Origin: an uncultured Paracoccaceae bacterium
GTDB taxonomy: Bacteria; Pseudomonadota; Alphaproteobacteria; Rhodobacterales; Rhodobacteraceae
Direction of reading: 5' to 3'
NCBI GenBank assembly: GCA_947495295.1
Contig: CANLYJ010000007.1
Coordinates: 54,989 to 118,988 of the forward strand
DNA length: 64,000 nt
The notes below the pieces were generated by a model. That model was not told where the DNA came from and made no database searches. It was given only the letters and a program-made list of their open reading frames with translations. Numbering within the stretch: position 1 is the stretch's first letter; each line of letters opens with the position of its first letter. Of the stretch, positions 15,149-22,906 are shown one piece after another. Both the position numbers and the translations under genes were made by a program.

Positions 15149-16705
15149 TTAAATGTCGGTTGCCTCGATTTGGCCGACCCAGTGATCTGGTCCCATCTCG
15201 CCTGCCGCGAAGGCTGCGATCTGGTCAAAGACCGTGTCCGAGAACCCGCCAATGTTCAGAACATCGTCGCGTTCTTTCGCCTGGGTCGTCCCGTATGGGG
15301 CGATGTCGATGCAGACCAGTTTGGCCTTTGGGTTCCGCCTTTTCAGCTTCTCCCACGCTTGCATCATAACCGTCCCGGCGTTGCCGTACTGGTTATGCGC
15401 CCAGGACTGGTTGTCCGAGACGATGATCACCAGATCCGGGGCACGCCCCTTGGCCAGCAACCAATCCAGCGGTGCCGCGCAATTGGTCCCGCCGCCCCAC
15501 TGATCCGCCAAACGTGCTGCGTTTGTCAGGATCGTGTCGCGTGGTTCCAGCCGCACATCGCGCACCTTCACCTCGAACGGCAGGACCGTCGCGGATGGGT
15601 TACGCCGCAGCACAGCCGCAGAGACAAGCCCCGCCACATCCACGAACCGCGTCGCTGTGGTGGCCCCCTTACGGTAGCCTGTTACAGCGCCGGACATGGA
15701 CCCGGATACATCCGGGGCAACCACAACCTGACCGCGCAGCTTTGGCACGTTGCGCACCGAAAGCTCCATCGCGTCATGCAATGCGTCCCTGATCTCGGCC
15801 GGCATGTCCGAAGACATGGCCTGATAGGCCGTCATCAGCTGATACGGGAACACCCGTGCCTTTGCGATCAGCGCCGGATCACGCAAACGATCCGCAATCA
15901 TGCACCGCATTTTCGGCAGGGCCAGAACCCCGTGCCGCAGGAACGTGTTCAGGTTCATACGGGTCATCTGCCAAGATGCGTTCTCAGCAATCTTTGCCCA
16001 CTGTTTCGTAGACAATTCAAGCTGCGTCAGCATCTGGAACGGAACGTTTGGCACGCGGCCACGGCCCGTTTTCTTGAACCGCAGGAAATCCTGCACATTA
16101 TCCGGCAGCAATGCGACGTCACATGGCTTCCTGATGATCCACGCAAACAGCGCGTCTCGCGCCTTCGAGGAAGGCTTCGGGTGGACCATCTTGATCACAT
16201 CCGCCAGCGACGGGTCGTTACCCACATTCGCCTGCAGGATCGCCCGGTCGGACGCCTCATTCAGCCAATTGGCAACCAGCCGCTTTGGCGCAGAGCCAAG
16301 CGATTTCCGCCCCGTCTGCCCCGACCGCATGATCTGCACAAAGGTGCGCAGCATCTTGCCGTTATCCACAACACGCCCAACGACGCGCTGGAACAGGATC
16401 GGGTCACGGGCCGACAGAACCGCCAGCAACAGGGCGGGCATATCTTTCATATGGCCCTCTTGCCGGGTGTAGACCGCCGCCTTTGCAAGAAAGGACGGAT
16501 CAACCTTTTGCGCCAATTCCAGCGTGCGGGACAGTTCCTGCATCGGGTCCTGGTAGAATGTCTGCCCAAACGTGCCGGTCATCGCCAGCTGCGCCAAGGC
16601 ATGCGCATCGGAATAGGTATAGGCCGGTGCCCCCGCCAGATTCGTAGCAGAAGCTGCCGGAAGCAACCGGCCTTTCATCGATGCAAACACAGATTTGTTT
16701 GCCAT
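15149..16705 (-). CDS. rsr: Rsr, bacterial Ro60 orthologue (TROVE domain protein)
   Basis: 518-residue ring-shaped RNA-binding protein. The HEAT-like TROVE domain covers roughly residues 15-320. A von Willebrand A domain follows, with the MIDAS motif DVSGSMSG near 332 and a later IIVSDNQSW strand. Ro60/Rsr proteins bind Y RNAs on their outer surface and RNA ends in the central hole; in Deinococcus a Y RNA tethers Rsr to PNPase. The start ATG has AAGGACGAGAGTGAA upstream. It is the first gene of the RNA-repair operon and lies directly before the Y RNA array, its expected ligand. Confidence 0.95.
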   Translation of the reverse strand: MANKSVFASMKGRLLPAASATNLAGAPAYTYSDAHALAQLAMTGTFGQTFYQDPMQELSRTLELAQKVDPSFLAKAAVYTRQEGHMKDMPALLLAVLSARDPILFQRVVGRVVDNGKMLRTFVQIMRSGQTGRKSLGSAPKRLVANWLNEASDRAILQANVGNDPSLADVIKMVHPKPSSKARDALFAWIIRKPCDVALLPDNVQDFLRFKKTGRGRVPNVPFQMLTQLELSTKQWAKIAENASWQMTRMNLNTFLRHGVLALPKMRCMIADRLRDPALIAKARVFPYQLMTAYQAMSSDMPAEIRDALHDAMELSVRNVPKLRGQVVVAPDVSGSMSGAVTGYRKGATTATRFVDVAGLVSAAVLRRNPSATVLPFEVKVRDVRLEPRDTILTNAARLADQWGGGTNCAAPLDWLLAKGRAPDLVIIVSDNQSWAHNQYGNAGTVMMQAWEKLKRRNPKAKLVCIDIAPYGTTQAKERDDVLNIGGFSDTVFDQIAAFAAGEMGPDHWVGQIEATDI

Positions 16706-16850
16706 TTCACTCTCGTCCTTCTTCGTTTCAGTGATGCTGTTTTCGTGGATTTTGAGGGTTGGACGAAGAAAAATCGCATTCGCTTTAAGTCGCTGTTTTT
16801 ATTAGAGTATTTTTGGCAAAACGATAATGACTACAGAATTTACGATTTAC

Positions 16851-16870
16851 ACGGATATTACTTTATCCGT
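16851..16870. promoter_or_regulatory. Inverted repeat in the rsr-rtcR intergenic region
   Basis: ACGGATA-TTACTT-TATCCGT is a perfect 7 bp inverted repeat with a 6-base spacer, ending just upstream of rtcR in the 177-base divergent region. It is a candidate operator for RtcR or another regulator. I found no GG-N10-GC (-24/-12) sigma-54 element on the rsr side. Confidence 0.5.
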
Positions 16871-16882
16871 ATGGATAATCTT

Positions 16883-18472
16883 ATGAAGAAGAATGTTGTC
16901 ATCGGCTTTCTGGGGACGAATCTGGACGCGGGCAAGCGCCGCCGCTGGCGTCCCTCTGTGCAGATCAATGATCATCCTGATTTTCCTATTACGCGACTGG
17001 AATTGCTGCATGATCGGCGCTGGACGGGGCTTGCCACGAAAATCAAAGGCGAGGTTGAACGCGCCCATCCCGAAACCGAGGTCCTGCTGCACGAGGTCAA
17101 CGTCCACGACCCGTGGGATTTTGAGGAGATGTATGGCGCGATGTTCGATTTCGCCCGTGATTATGGTTTTGATGATGAGCGGGAGGAATACCACGTTCAT
17201 CTGACCACCGGCACACATGTTGCGCAAATCTGCTGGTTCCTGCTAACCGAGGCGCGCCATATCCCGGCCAAACTGGTTCAGACCGGCCCGCCGCGCGGTG
17301 AGGATACCGGCCCCGGCACCTTGCAGATCGTTGATCTTGATCTGTCGCGCTACAATGCCCTGCAACAACGGTTTGATCTGGTTTCCAAGGAATATAACGC
17401 CCTGTTGAAGGGCGGGATCGACACCAAGAACGCAGCCTTTAACGCGATGATTGACCGGATGGAGGTCGTGACCTCCAATTCAGACGCGCCGCTGTTGTTG
17501 ATAGGGCCGACCGGGACGGGGAAATCGGATCTTGCCGCGCGCTTGTATGAATTGAAGCTGCAACGCCGTCGCATCAAGGGCCGTTTGGTCCATGTGAATT
17601 GTTCGACGCTGAAGGGCGAGCGGGCCATGTCGACCCTATTTGGCCACCGCAGACAATCTATCCGTGGCGCAGGGTCCGACCGGCGCGGCCTGCTGCAAGA
17701 GGCTGATGGCGGTGTCCTGTTTCTGGACGAGATTGACGAGCTGGGTCTGGATGAACAGGCGATGATCCTGCACGCGGTTGAGACGGGCAAATACCTGCCA
17801 CTTGGGTCGGATTACGAGGTGACCAGCCGGTTTCATCTGATCGCGGGGGCGGGGCGTGATCTGGCGGCTTTGGTGGCCAAGGGCCAGTTTCGCGCCGACC
17901 TGTTTGCCCGGCTGAACCTATGGACATTCCACCTACCCGCTTTGCGTGACCGACCCGAGGATATCGACCCGAATATCGCCTATGAACTGGCACGGGTAGA
18001 AAAACTGTTGGGGCAACGGCTCAGCTTTAATGCCGATGCATTCACCCGCTATCAACGTTTTGCCACAGATCCGGGCACTGATTGGTCAGGCAATTTTCGT
18101 GACCTGTCCGCATCTGTCCAACGCATGTGTACCCTTGCCCCGCGGGGACGGATTACATTGGCTATGGTCGAGGATGAAATTGCCACGTTGCGCAGCACAT
18201 GGCGCGACGCGACCCGCGACCCGGATTTGCAGCTATTGCAGGCGCATCTGGGTGCGGCTGCACAGGACATCGACATCTTTGATCGGGTCCAATTGGCCGC
18301 TGTTATTCGGATTTGCCAGAAAAGCGCGAGCCTGAGCGCTGCGGGTCGGACGTTATTCGCGGCTTCGCGCGCGGCCAGGGCCAGCCGGAACGATGCCGAC
18401 CGGCTGCGCAAGTATCTGGATAAATTCGGTCTTGATTGGGCGCAATGTCAGGCAGATGCCGCTTCAGGGTAG
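16883..18472 (+). CDS. rtcR: RtcR-type CARF-AAA+ regulator lacking the GAFTGA motif
   Basis: About 529 residues from MKKNVVIGFLGT, aligning with the RtcR N terminus; the track ORF (15119) is a run-through across rsr. The CARF domain (about 1-175, HLTTGTHVAQICWFL) senses RNA, reported as tRNA halves or cyclic-phosphate ends in Salmonella. The AAA+ domain has Walker A GPTGTGKS (208-215) and Walker B GVLFLDEI. The C-terminal domain keeps SLSAAGR and NDADRLRKYL. Odd: where E. coli has LFGHVKGAFTGA this protein reads LFGHRRQSIRGA, so the sigma-54 contact loop is lost. ATG 16871 is an alternative start. Divergent from rsr. Confidence 0.9.
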   Translation: MKKNVVIGFLGTNLDAGKRRRWRPSVQINDHPDFPITRLELLHDRRWTGLATKIKGEVERAHPETEVLLHEVNVHDPWDFEEMYGAMFDFARDYGFDDEREEYHVHLTTGTHVAQICWFLLTEARHIPAKLVQTGPPRGEDTGPGTLQIVDLDLSRYNALQQRFDLVSKEYNALLKGGIDTKNAAFNAMIDRMEVVTSNSDAPLLLIGPTGTGKSDLAARLYELKLQRRRIKGRLVHVNCSTLKGERAMSTLFGHRRQSIRGAGSDRRGLLQEADGGVLFLDEIDELGLDEQAMILHAVETGKYLPLGSDYEVTSRFHLIAGAGRDLAALVAKGQFRADLFARLNLWTFHLPALRDRPEDIDPNIAYELARVEKLLGQRLSFNADAFTRYQRFATDPGTDWSGNFRDLSASVQRMCTLAPRGRITLAMVEDEIATLRSTWRDATRDPDLQLLQAHLGAAAQDIDIFDRVQLAAVIRICQKSASLSAAGRTLFAASRAARASRNDADRLRKYLDKFGLDWAQCQADAASG

Positions 18473-19230
18473 TCGCGCAGGAACACCCATTTGTCCCCCT
18501 CGGACAGATCGGCGTCAAAGCGGTAGCCACCGCTGTTAAAGCCTTTGATCTCATCAGCGTCCGTAAGCCGGTTTTCGATGATGTAGCGCGCCATGGCCCC
18601 ACGGGCTCGTTTGGCAAAGAAGCTGACGATGCGTGGCTTATCGTCTTTCAACTCCATAAAACTCGGCGTGATCACCCGCAACGTCAGCGCCTTGCGATCA
18701 GCGGCCCCGAAATACTCCTGACTGGCGCAGTTGATCAGCGTGTCGGTGCCTTGCGCCGCGCCCTGCCTGTTCAACGCCTTGGCAATCGTGTCGCCCCAAT
18801 AGTCATAAAGCGATTTGCCCCGCCGGGTTTTCAGGCGGCTGCCCATTTCCAGCCGGTAAGGCTGAATGGCATCCAAAGGTCGCAACACCCCGTAAAGGCC
18901 GGACAGGATGCAAAGGTGGTCCTGCGCCCAATCCAGATCATCCTTGGTCAGTGTTCGCGCCTCTAGCCCCTGATAGGTGTCGCCGTTGAAGGCGAGCGCG
19001 GCGGGCTTTGTCGCCTCTGGCGCCGGTTCATCAGCAAAGGTTTTGAAACGATCCCGGTTCAACCGGGCCAGATCATCAGAGATACCCATCAACCCCTTAA
19101 GGTCTTTCAACGTCAGATTGCGTGCAGTTCTGGCGAGGCTGATCGCCTCTTTGGTAAAAACGGGTTGCGTCGCTGTAACGGCAACCGGGTCCATATCAAG
19201 TGATTTTGCAGGTGATATCGTGACGAGCAT
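18448..19230 (-). CDS. yaaA: Peroxide stress protein YaaA
   Basis: 260-residue YaaA/DUF328 protein starting MLVTISPAKSLD, with the family motifs FNGDTYQGL, LSGLYGVLRPLD and FFAKRARG. In E. coli YaaA limits free iron and oxidative DNA damage during peroxide stress and binds DNA. Its 3' end overlaps rtcR by 25 bases (convergent), so it is not part of the RNA-repair operon. Confidence 0.93.
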   Translation of the reverse strand: MLVTISPAKSLDMDPVAVTATQPVFTKEAISLARTARNLTLKDLKGLMGISDDLARLNRDRFKTFADEPAPEATKPAALAFNGDTYQGLEARTLTKDDLDWAQDHLCILSGLYGVLRPLDAIQPYRLEMGSRLKTRRGKSLYDYWGDTIAKALNRQGAAQGTDTLINCASQEYFGAADRKALTLRVITPSFMELKDDKPRIVSFFAKRARGAMARYIIENRLTDADEIKGFNSGGYRFDADLSEGDKWVFLRDYPEAASA

Positions 19231-19276
19231 GACTGTCTTCCTTTTGGTCTTGCGGAAGACTTAACACGCAACTGGG

Positions 19277-19603
19277 TTAGTTCAACTGGACCTGTAACGG
19301 ATATTGCCCATCTTCAAACGGCCCGAACAAATCATCAAGATCGGGGTGATCCACGGGTTCGCCAGAATAATCGGCAATCAGGTTCTGCTCCGAGACATAG
19401 GCGACATAAAAGCTCTGCTCATTCTCGGCCAGAAGATGATAAAACGGCTGGTCTTTTTTGGGCCGGCTATCTTCGGGGATGGCGTTGTACCATGCATCCG
19501 TGTTCGAAAACATCGCATCCACGTCAAAGACAACACCCCGGAACGGATGTTTCCGGTGGCGGACGATCTGACCCAGATGATATTTCGCACGTGTCGTAAA
19601 CAT
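19277..19603 (-). CDS. hspQ: HspQ, heat-shock/hemimethylated-DNA-binding-like protein
   Basis: About 108 residues, starting MFTTRAKYHLGQIVRHRK, with HPFRGVVFDVDAMF and the FYHLLAENE motif of the HspQ/YccV family. In enterobacteria it is a specificity-enhancing factor for Lon and affects DnaA. The track start (19621) adds six residues absent from the family; ATG 19603 is preferred although its ribosome site is weak (GGGGTATTGTTATA). Confidence 0.9.
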   Translation of the reverse strand: MFTTRAKYHLGQIVRHRKHPFRGVVFDVDAMFSNTDAWYNAIPEDSRPKKDQPFYHLLAENEQSFYVAYVSEQNLIADYSGEPVDHPDLDDLFGPFEDGQYPLQVQLN

Positions 19604-19686
19604 TATAACAATACCCCACATTCCGGTATATGCCCCGAAAAGCGGCGCTGTCTAGGTTTTGACCCTTAAAATTAAGGAAACAGTTT

Positions 19687-20568
19687 GTGAGCATTGTCCT
19701 GACAGTGGTCAATATTACGGCCCCGGTTTTCCTGTTGGCCACCGTCGGCTTTGTCTGGGTCAAGCTGGGATTTGAATACCGGGTGGAGTTCGTCACCCGC
19801 ATGGCCATGACGCTTGCCGTGCCTTGCCTGATCTTTGTAGCCTTGATGCAGACCCAGATCGCGCCAGAGGCGCTGGCCGCCCTGTCGCTGGCATCGCTTG
19901 CCGCCTATAGTCTTGTGATTGCTGCTTTTTTTGTTGCTGTGAAGGCTTTGCGCCTGGACGTACCGACATATCTGGCACCATTGTCGTTTGGCAATACCGG
20001 CAATCTGGGCCTGCCACTTGCGCTGTTTGCCTTTGGCGATGTTGGGCTGGGCTATGCCGTTGTTGTTTTCGCCGTGATGGCGGTCTTGTCATTCACGATT
20101 GGCGTCTGGATCGTGTCGGGTGGTGGATCAATCAAGCGGGTCGTTCAGGAACCCATGGTTGCCGCCACGTTATTGGGCGCGCTTTTCTTGTGGCAGGGGT
20201 GGGAAACCCCCGCATTTCTGACAAATGCGCTGGATTTGATTGGACAAATGGCCATCCCGATGATGCTGATCACGCTTGGCGTTGCCGTGGCGCGGTTGAA
20301 TGGGCGGATGATGCGGCAGGCCGCCGCACTGTCCATTCTGAAGGTGATCCTATGCGTTGCCGCAGCAGCCGCGGCCGCATCACTATTCACCCTGGACCCG
20401 GTCGCGACCGCCGTTCTGGTTGTGCAAGTTGCCACGCCGGTCGCAGTCACATCCTACCTTTTGGCGGAAAAATATGGGGCTGATGCGCAACCGGTGGCCG
20501 GGCTGGTTGTCGCCTCAACCCTGTTATCGGTTGTCGCTTTACCGCTTATCCTTGCATTTGTGATCTGA
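19687..20568 (+). CDS. AEC-family transporter
   Basis: 293 residues with about nine or ten hydrophobic helices, starting GTG after AAGGAAACAGTTT. The GNTGNLGLPLALFAFG segment and the C-terminal VATPVAVTSYLLAEKYGAD block are typical of auxin-efflux-carrier/malonate-type permeases. Substrate unknown. It starts about 80 bases from divergent hspQ. Confidence 0.88.
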   Translation: MSIVLTVVNITAPVFLLATVGFVWVKLGFEYRVEFVTRMAMTLAVPCLIFVALMQTQIAPEALAALSLASLAAYSLVIAAFFVAVKALRLDVPTYLAPLSFGNTGNLGLPLALFAFGDVGLGYAVVVFAVMAVLSFTIGVWIVSGGGSIKRVVQEPMVAATLLGALFLWQGWETPAFLTNALDLIGQMAIPMMLITLGVAVARLNGRMMRQAAALSILKVILCVAAAAAAASLFTLDPVATAVLVVQVATPVAVTSYLLAEKYGADAQPVAGLVVASTLLSVVALPLILAFVI

Positions 20569-20643
20569 CGGACGCTCTTTGGGATTCACAGGACCAGTTT
20601 GATCAGTTAGGATCAAAGAAAAACAAATATAAGCGAGAGGCAG

Positions 20644-21237
20644 ATGAGCAGTTTCTTTCGCGCAATGATCGCGGTGCTTGTGTTGGGCAGTTGCAGCGGC
20701 GGTGGATCCGGATACGGGTCAGCGCCACGCAATCTGGATGACGCTTGCAGCATCGTGTCGCAGCGCCCTGAATACCTTCGCGCGTTCAAGCAGGTCGAAC
20801 GCAAATACGGTGTCCCTGTGCCATCGCTGATGGCGATGATCTATCAGGAAAGCAAATTCATCAGCGATAACCGCACCCCCCATCAGTATGCGTTAGGCGT
20901 TATTCCTGTTGGCCGCCAGTCATCCGCCTTTGGCTATAGCCAGGCGCTGGATGGGACCTGGAAGGAGTATCAGGATGAGGTTGCGGGTCGCCGTGCCCGT
21001 CGTGACGACATTTACGCCGCCACCGATTTCATGGGCTGGTACATGGTCCAGACGGTGGAGGAAACAGGTGTGCCGATCGACGATACGCGCAACCAATACC
21101 TTGCCTATCACGATGGCCGTACCGGGTTTAAACGGGGCACTTGGAAATCAAAAAGCTGGCTGGTCCGTATCTCGGGTGAGGTTGAGGCGCGCGCAGTGTT
21201 GTATGACACCCAATTGCGCAGTTGTGGGAAACGCTAG
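20644..21237 (+). CDS. Lytic-transglycosylase-like (SLT) lipoprotein
   Basis: 197 residues with a lipoprotein signal (lipobox VLGSC), so probably membrane-anchored in the periplasm. The body has the SLT catalytic-Glu context MAMIYQESKFISD and later AFGYSQALDGTWKEY and YLAYHDGR blocks of the transglycosylase fold. It likely cleaves or binds peptidoglycan. The 3' end overlaps convergent arsR by four bases. Confidence 0.85.
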   Translation: MSSFFRAMIAVLVLGSCSGGGSGYGSAPRNLDDACSIVSQRPEYLRAFKQVERKYGVPVPSLMAMIYQESKFISDNRTPHQYALGVIPVGRQSSAFGYSQALDGTWKEYQDEVAGRRARRDDIYAATDFMGWYMVQTVEETGVPIDDTRNQYLAYHDGRTGFKRGTWKSKSWLVRISGEVEARAVLYDTQLRSCGKR

Positions 21238-21542
21238 CAGCAGGTCGTCACGCGCGGGTCGCTTTTGCAGCAATCCCTGACCAGATATCCGATCATTGCG
21301 CCCATCGCGTCAAAGTCCACGCGGTAGATGATGCTGCGTGATGCCCTTGTGGCGTTGATCAACCCGGCATCCGCCAGCGTGGACAAATGAAACGATGTCC
21401 GCGACGCAGACGCGCCCACCTTTTTGCTGATGTCACCAGCCGCTGCACCTGCTGGTCCCATGGTCACCAGATACCGCAGGATGCGCAGTCGCGTTGCCTG
21501 CGCCAAGGCGCCAAGTGCCTGGATAACTGCCTGTTCTTCCAT
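21234..21542 (-). CDS. ArsR-family winged-helix regulator
   Basis: 102 residues, ALAQATRLRILRYL followed by the HTH VGASASRTSFHLSTLADAGLI. The metal-box ELCVCDL is absent, but a C-terminal CCKSDPRVTTCC provides four Cys, so thiol or metalloid sensing is plausible. It is divergent from the DUF6428 gene, with two matching inverted repeats between them, suggesting autoregulation and control of that gene. Confidence 0.88.
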   Translation of the reverse strand: MEEQAVIQALGALAQATRLRILRYLVTMGPAGAAAGDISKKVGASASRTSFHLSTLADAGLINATRASRSIIYRVDFDAMGAMIGYLVRDCCKSDPRVTTCC

Positions 21543-21562
21543 ATTTCAATCTTTCTTGAAAT
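21543..21562. promoter_or_regulatory. Probable ArsR operator 1
   Basis: ATTTCAA-TCTTTC-TTGAAAT, a perfect 7 bp inverted repeat starting one base upstream of the arsR start codon. It shares the ATTTCAA half-site with the second operator. Confidence 0.65.
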
Positions 21563-21581
21563 GTTTTGGGTTTTCGATCAT

Positions 21582-21601
21582 ATTTCAACAAAAGTTGAAA
21601 T
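21582..21601. promoter_or_regulatory. Probable ArsR operator 2
   Basis: ATTTCAAC-AAAA-GTTGAAAT, a perfect 8 bp inverted repeat, 12 bases upstream of the DUF6428 start. Two sites with the same half-site, one beside each divergent gene, fit a single dimeric repressor. Confidence 0.65.
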
Positions 21602-21613
21602 AGGAGATACCCA

Positions 21614-22120
21614 ATGCCAGCGACCGATACAACACTCCAAGCGCTAACCACCGAACTGGATCAGGCGGCGCCTGATCAACCGCTGATCTTTGTGACAGAT
21701 GATGGCGATATCGGCCCTGGCTATCATGTGACCGAGCTTAAGCATCTTGCCGTTCACAGTATTGATTGCGGTGGTCGACGTTCCAGCTGGGATGAGGCGC
21801 AGTTGCAACTGCTTGACGGGCGCAATGGCACGCATATGTCCGTTGGAAAGTTCGTCACAATTGCCCGACGCAGCATGGCAGCGGTGGACGGTTTGGGTGA
21901 TGTGCCACTTTCGGTGGAATATGCCCCGCAAAATCAAGGCCTTCACCGGTATCACATCGGGACTGCAATAGCCGGTTCAGACGGTTTGCGGCTATCGCTG
22001 GTCCCGGATGCAGCATTGTGCAAGCCTACGTCGAAATGGGGACTTGGCCCACCATTCCAGGCAAAAAACAGGGCAGGCCGAAAGGCCCGCCCTGCATCTG
22101 ACTGTTGTGCGCCGCGTTAG
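21614..22120 (+). CDS. DUF6428-family protein
   Basis: 168 residues; conserved features include IGPGYHVTELKH, the single Cys of SIDCGG, and a C-terminal DCCAPR tail. Such proteins occur beside ArsR regulators in Rhodobacteraceae; biochemical function is unknown. The last codons overlap the lolA terminator hairpin and the lolA stop (4 bases). Family assignment is from memory and moderately sure. Confidence 0.7.
   Translation: MPATDTTLQALTTELDQAAPDQPLIFVTDDGDIGPGYHVTELKHLAVHSIDCGGRRSSWDEAQLQLLDGRNGTHMSVGKFVTIARRSMAAVDGLGDVPLSVEYAPQNQGLHRYHIGTAIAGSDGLRLSLVPDAALCKPTSKWGLGPPFQAKNRAGRKARPASDCCAPR
22063..22094 (-). terminator. Rho-independent terminator of lolA
   Basis: Minus strand: CAGGGC-G-GGCC-TTTC-GGCC-T-GCCCTG then TTTTTT, starting 22 bases after the lolA stop. 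The stem is about 10 bp with one mismatch and is followed by six T. It lies inside the 3' coding end of the convergent DUF6428 gene. Confidence 0.85.
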
Positions 22121-22722
22121 GGGTTCCAGTTGCTGGTGGCGGCGACGATGTTGAACTTCCGTTCGCTGATGCTGCCGCCTGAAACCAAATCGTTCAGGAT
22201 CACCGTTGTCTGGCTGCCCACATCATCGGTCACGATCCATTGACGCAGCTCAACCGGACTGCCTGTGAACACCATCTGAATGTTCCCGTATTGCGGGTTG
22301 TCGGGGTCTTGCGCGGTGACCGTCGTGCTTGTTCCGTCAAAGGTTTGGTTGGTCACCATCCGCGCCCGGCCCAGATCAACATTGCGTTGCAGGATAATGC
22401 CCAGCGGTGTCTGGTTCAGGGGATAAGTCTCTGGTCCCGTGTTCGAGCGCGGGTCAAAGATCGCCAATTGGCCACCCTGCCCGATCACCAAGGATTTCTC
22501 GGGCGGGTTATACTCGAACCGGATGCGTCCGGGCCGTTTGATGTAAATGGTACCCGTTGACAGTGTGCCGTCGGCGTTGATCTGAGTGAACCCACCTTGT
22601 GCTGTCTGCAACTGGTTGAGGTATTGCGATATCTGCCCGAGGCTCAGCTGTTGTGCAGATGCGGCGCCTGCAAAAACCGCAAGGATCATTGCAAAGGCGA
22701 GTGTGAAGAAACGTTTGGTCAT
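22117..22722 (-). CDS. lolA: LolA-family outer-membrane lipoprotein carrier
   Basis: 201 residues with a Sec signal peptide (AGAASAQQ). The fold-defining segments GTIYIKRPGRIRFEYNPPE and the FDGTSTTVTAQDP/MVFTG strands match LolA, the periplasmic chaperone that moves lipoproteins from LolCDE to the outer membrane. It ends at a strong terminator and has its own upstream region, so it is probably monocistronic. Confidence 0.9.
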   Translation of the reverse strand: MTKRFFTLAFAMILAVFAGAASAQQLSLGQISQYLNQLQTAQGGFTQINADGTLSTGTIYIKRPGRIRFEYNPPEKSLVIGQGGQLAIFDPRSNTGPETYPLNQTPLGIILQRNVDLGRARMVTNQTFDGTSTTVTAQDPDNPQYGNIQMVFTGSPVELRQWIVTDDVGSQTTVILNDLVSGGSISERKFNIVAATSNWNP

Positions 22723-22906
22723 AAACCTTACCTATATCTGAAGGTGCCTGTTTGCACCCGTTATGCAGACATCACAACAGCACGGCCCGGCCCGTTAGGC
22801 GATATCACGCCGGATGATTTCAGATATCCGGACGGCTTTGCACCTTATTTTACTGATGTTCGGGCCTGATCGATCAGCTTTTCGTGATCTGCCACATGAT
22901 CACAGG

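Noticed and set aside
15119-16882. The first 588 codons of the 1117-residue track ORF on the plus strand
   Set aside because: This part is the shadow of rsr; RtcR homology starts at MKKNVVIGF at 16883.
16706-16882. Sigma-54 promoter upstream of rsr
   Set aside because: No GG-N10-GC spacing was found on the minus strand, consistent with the lost GAFTGA loop.
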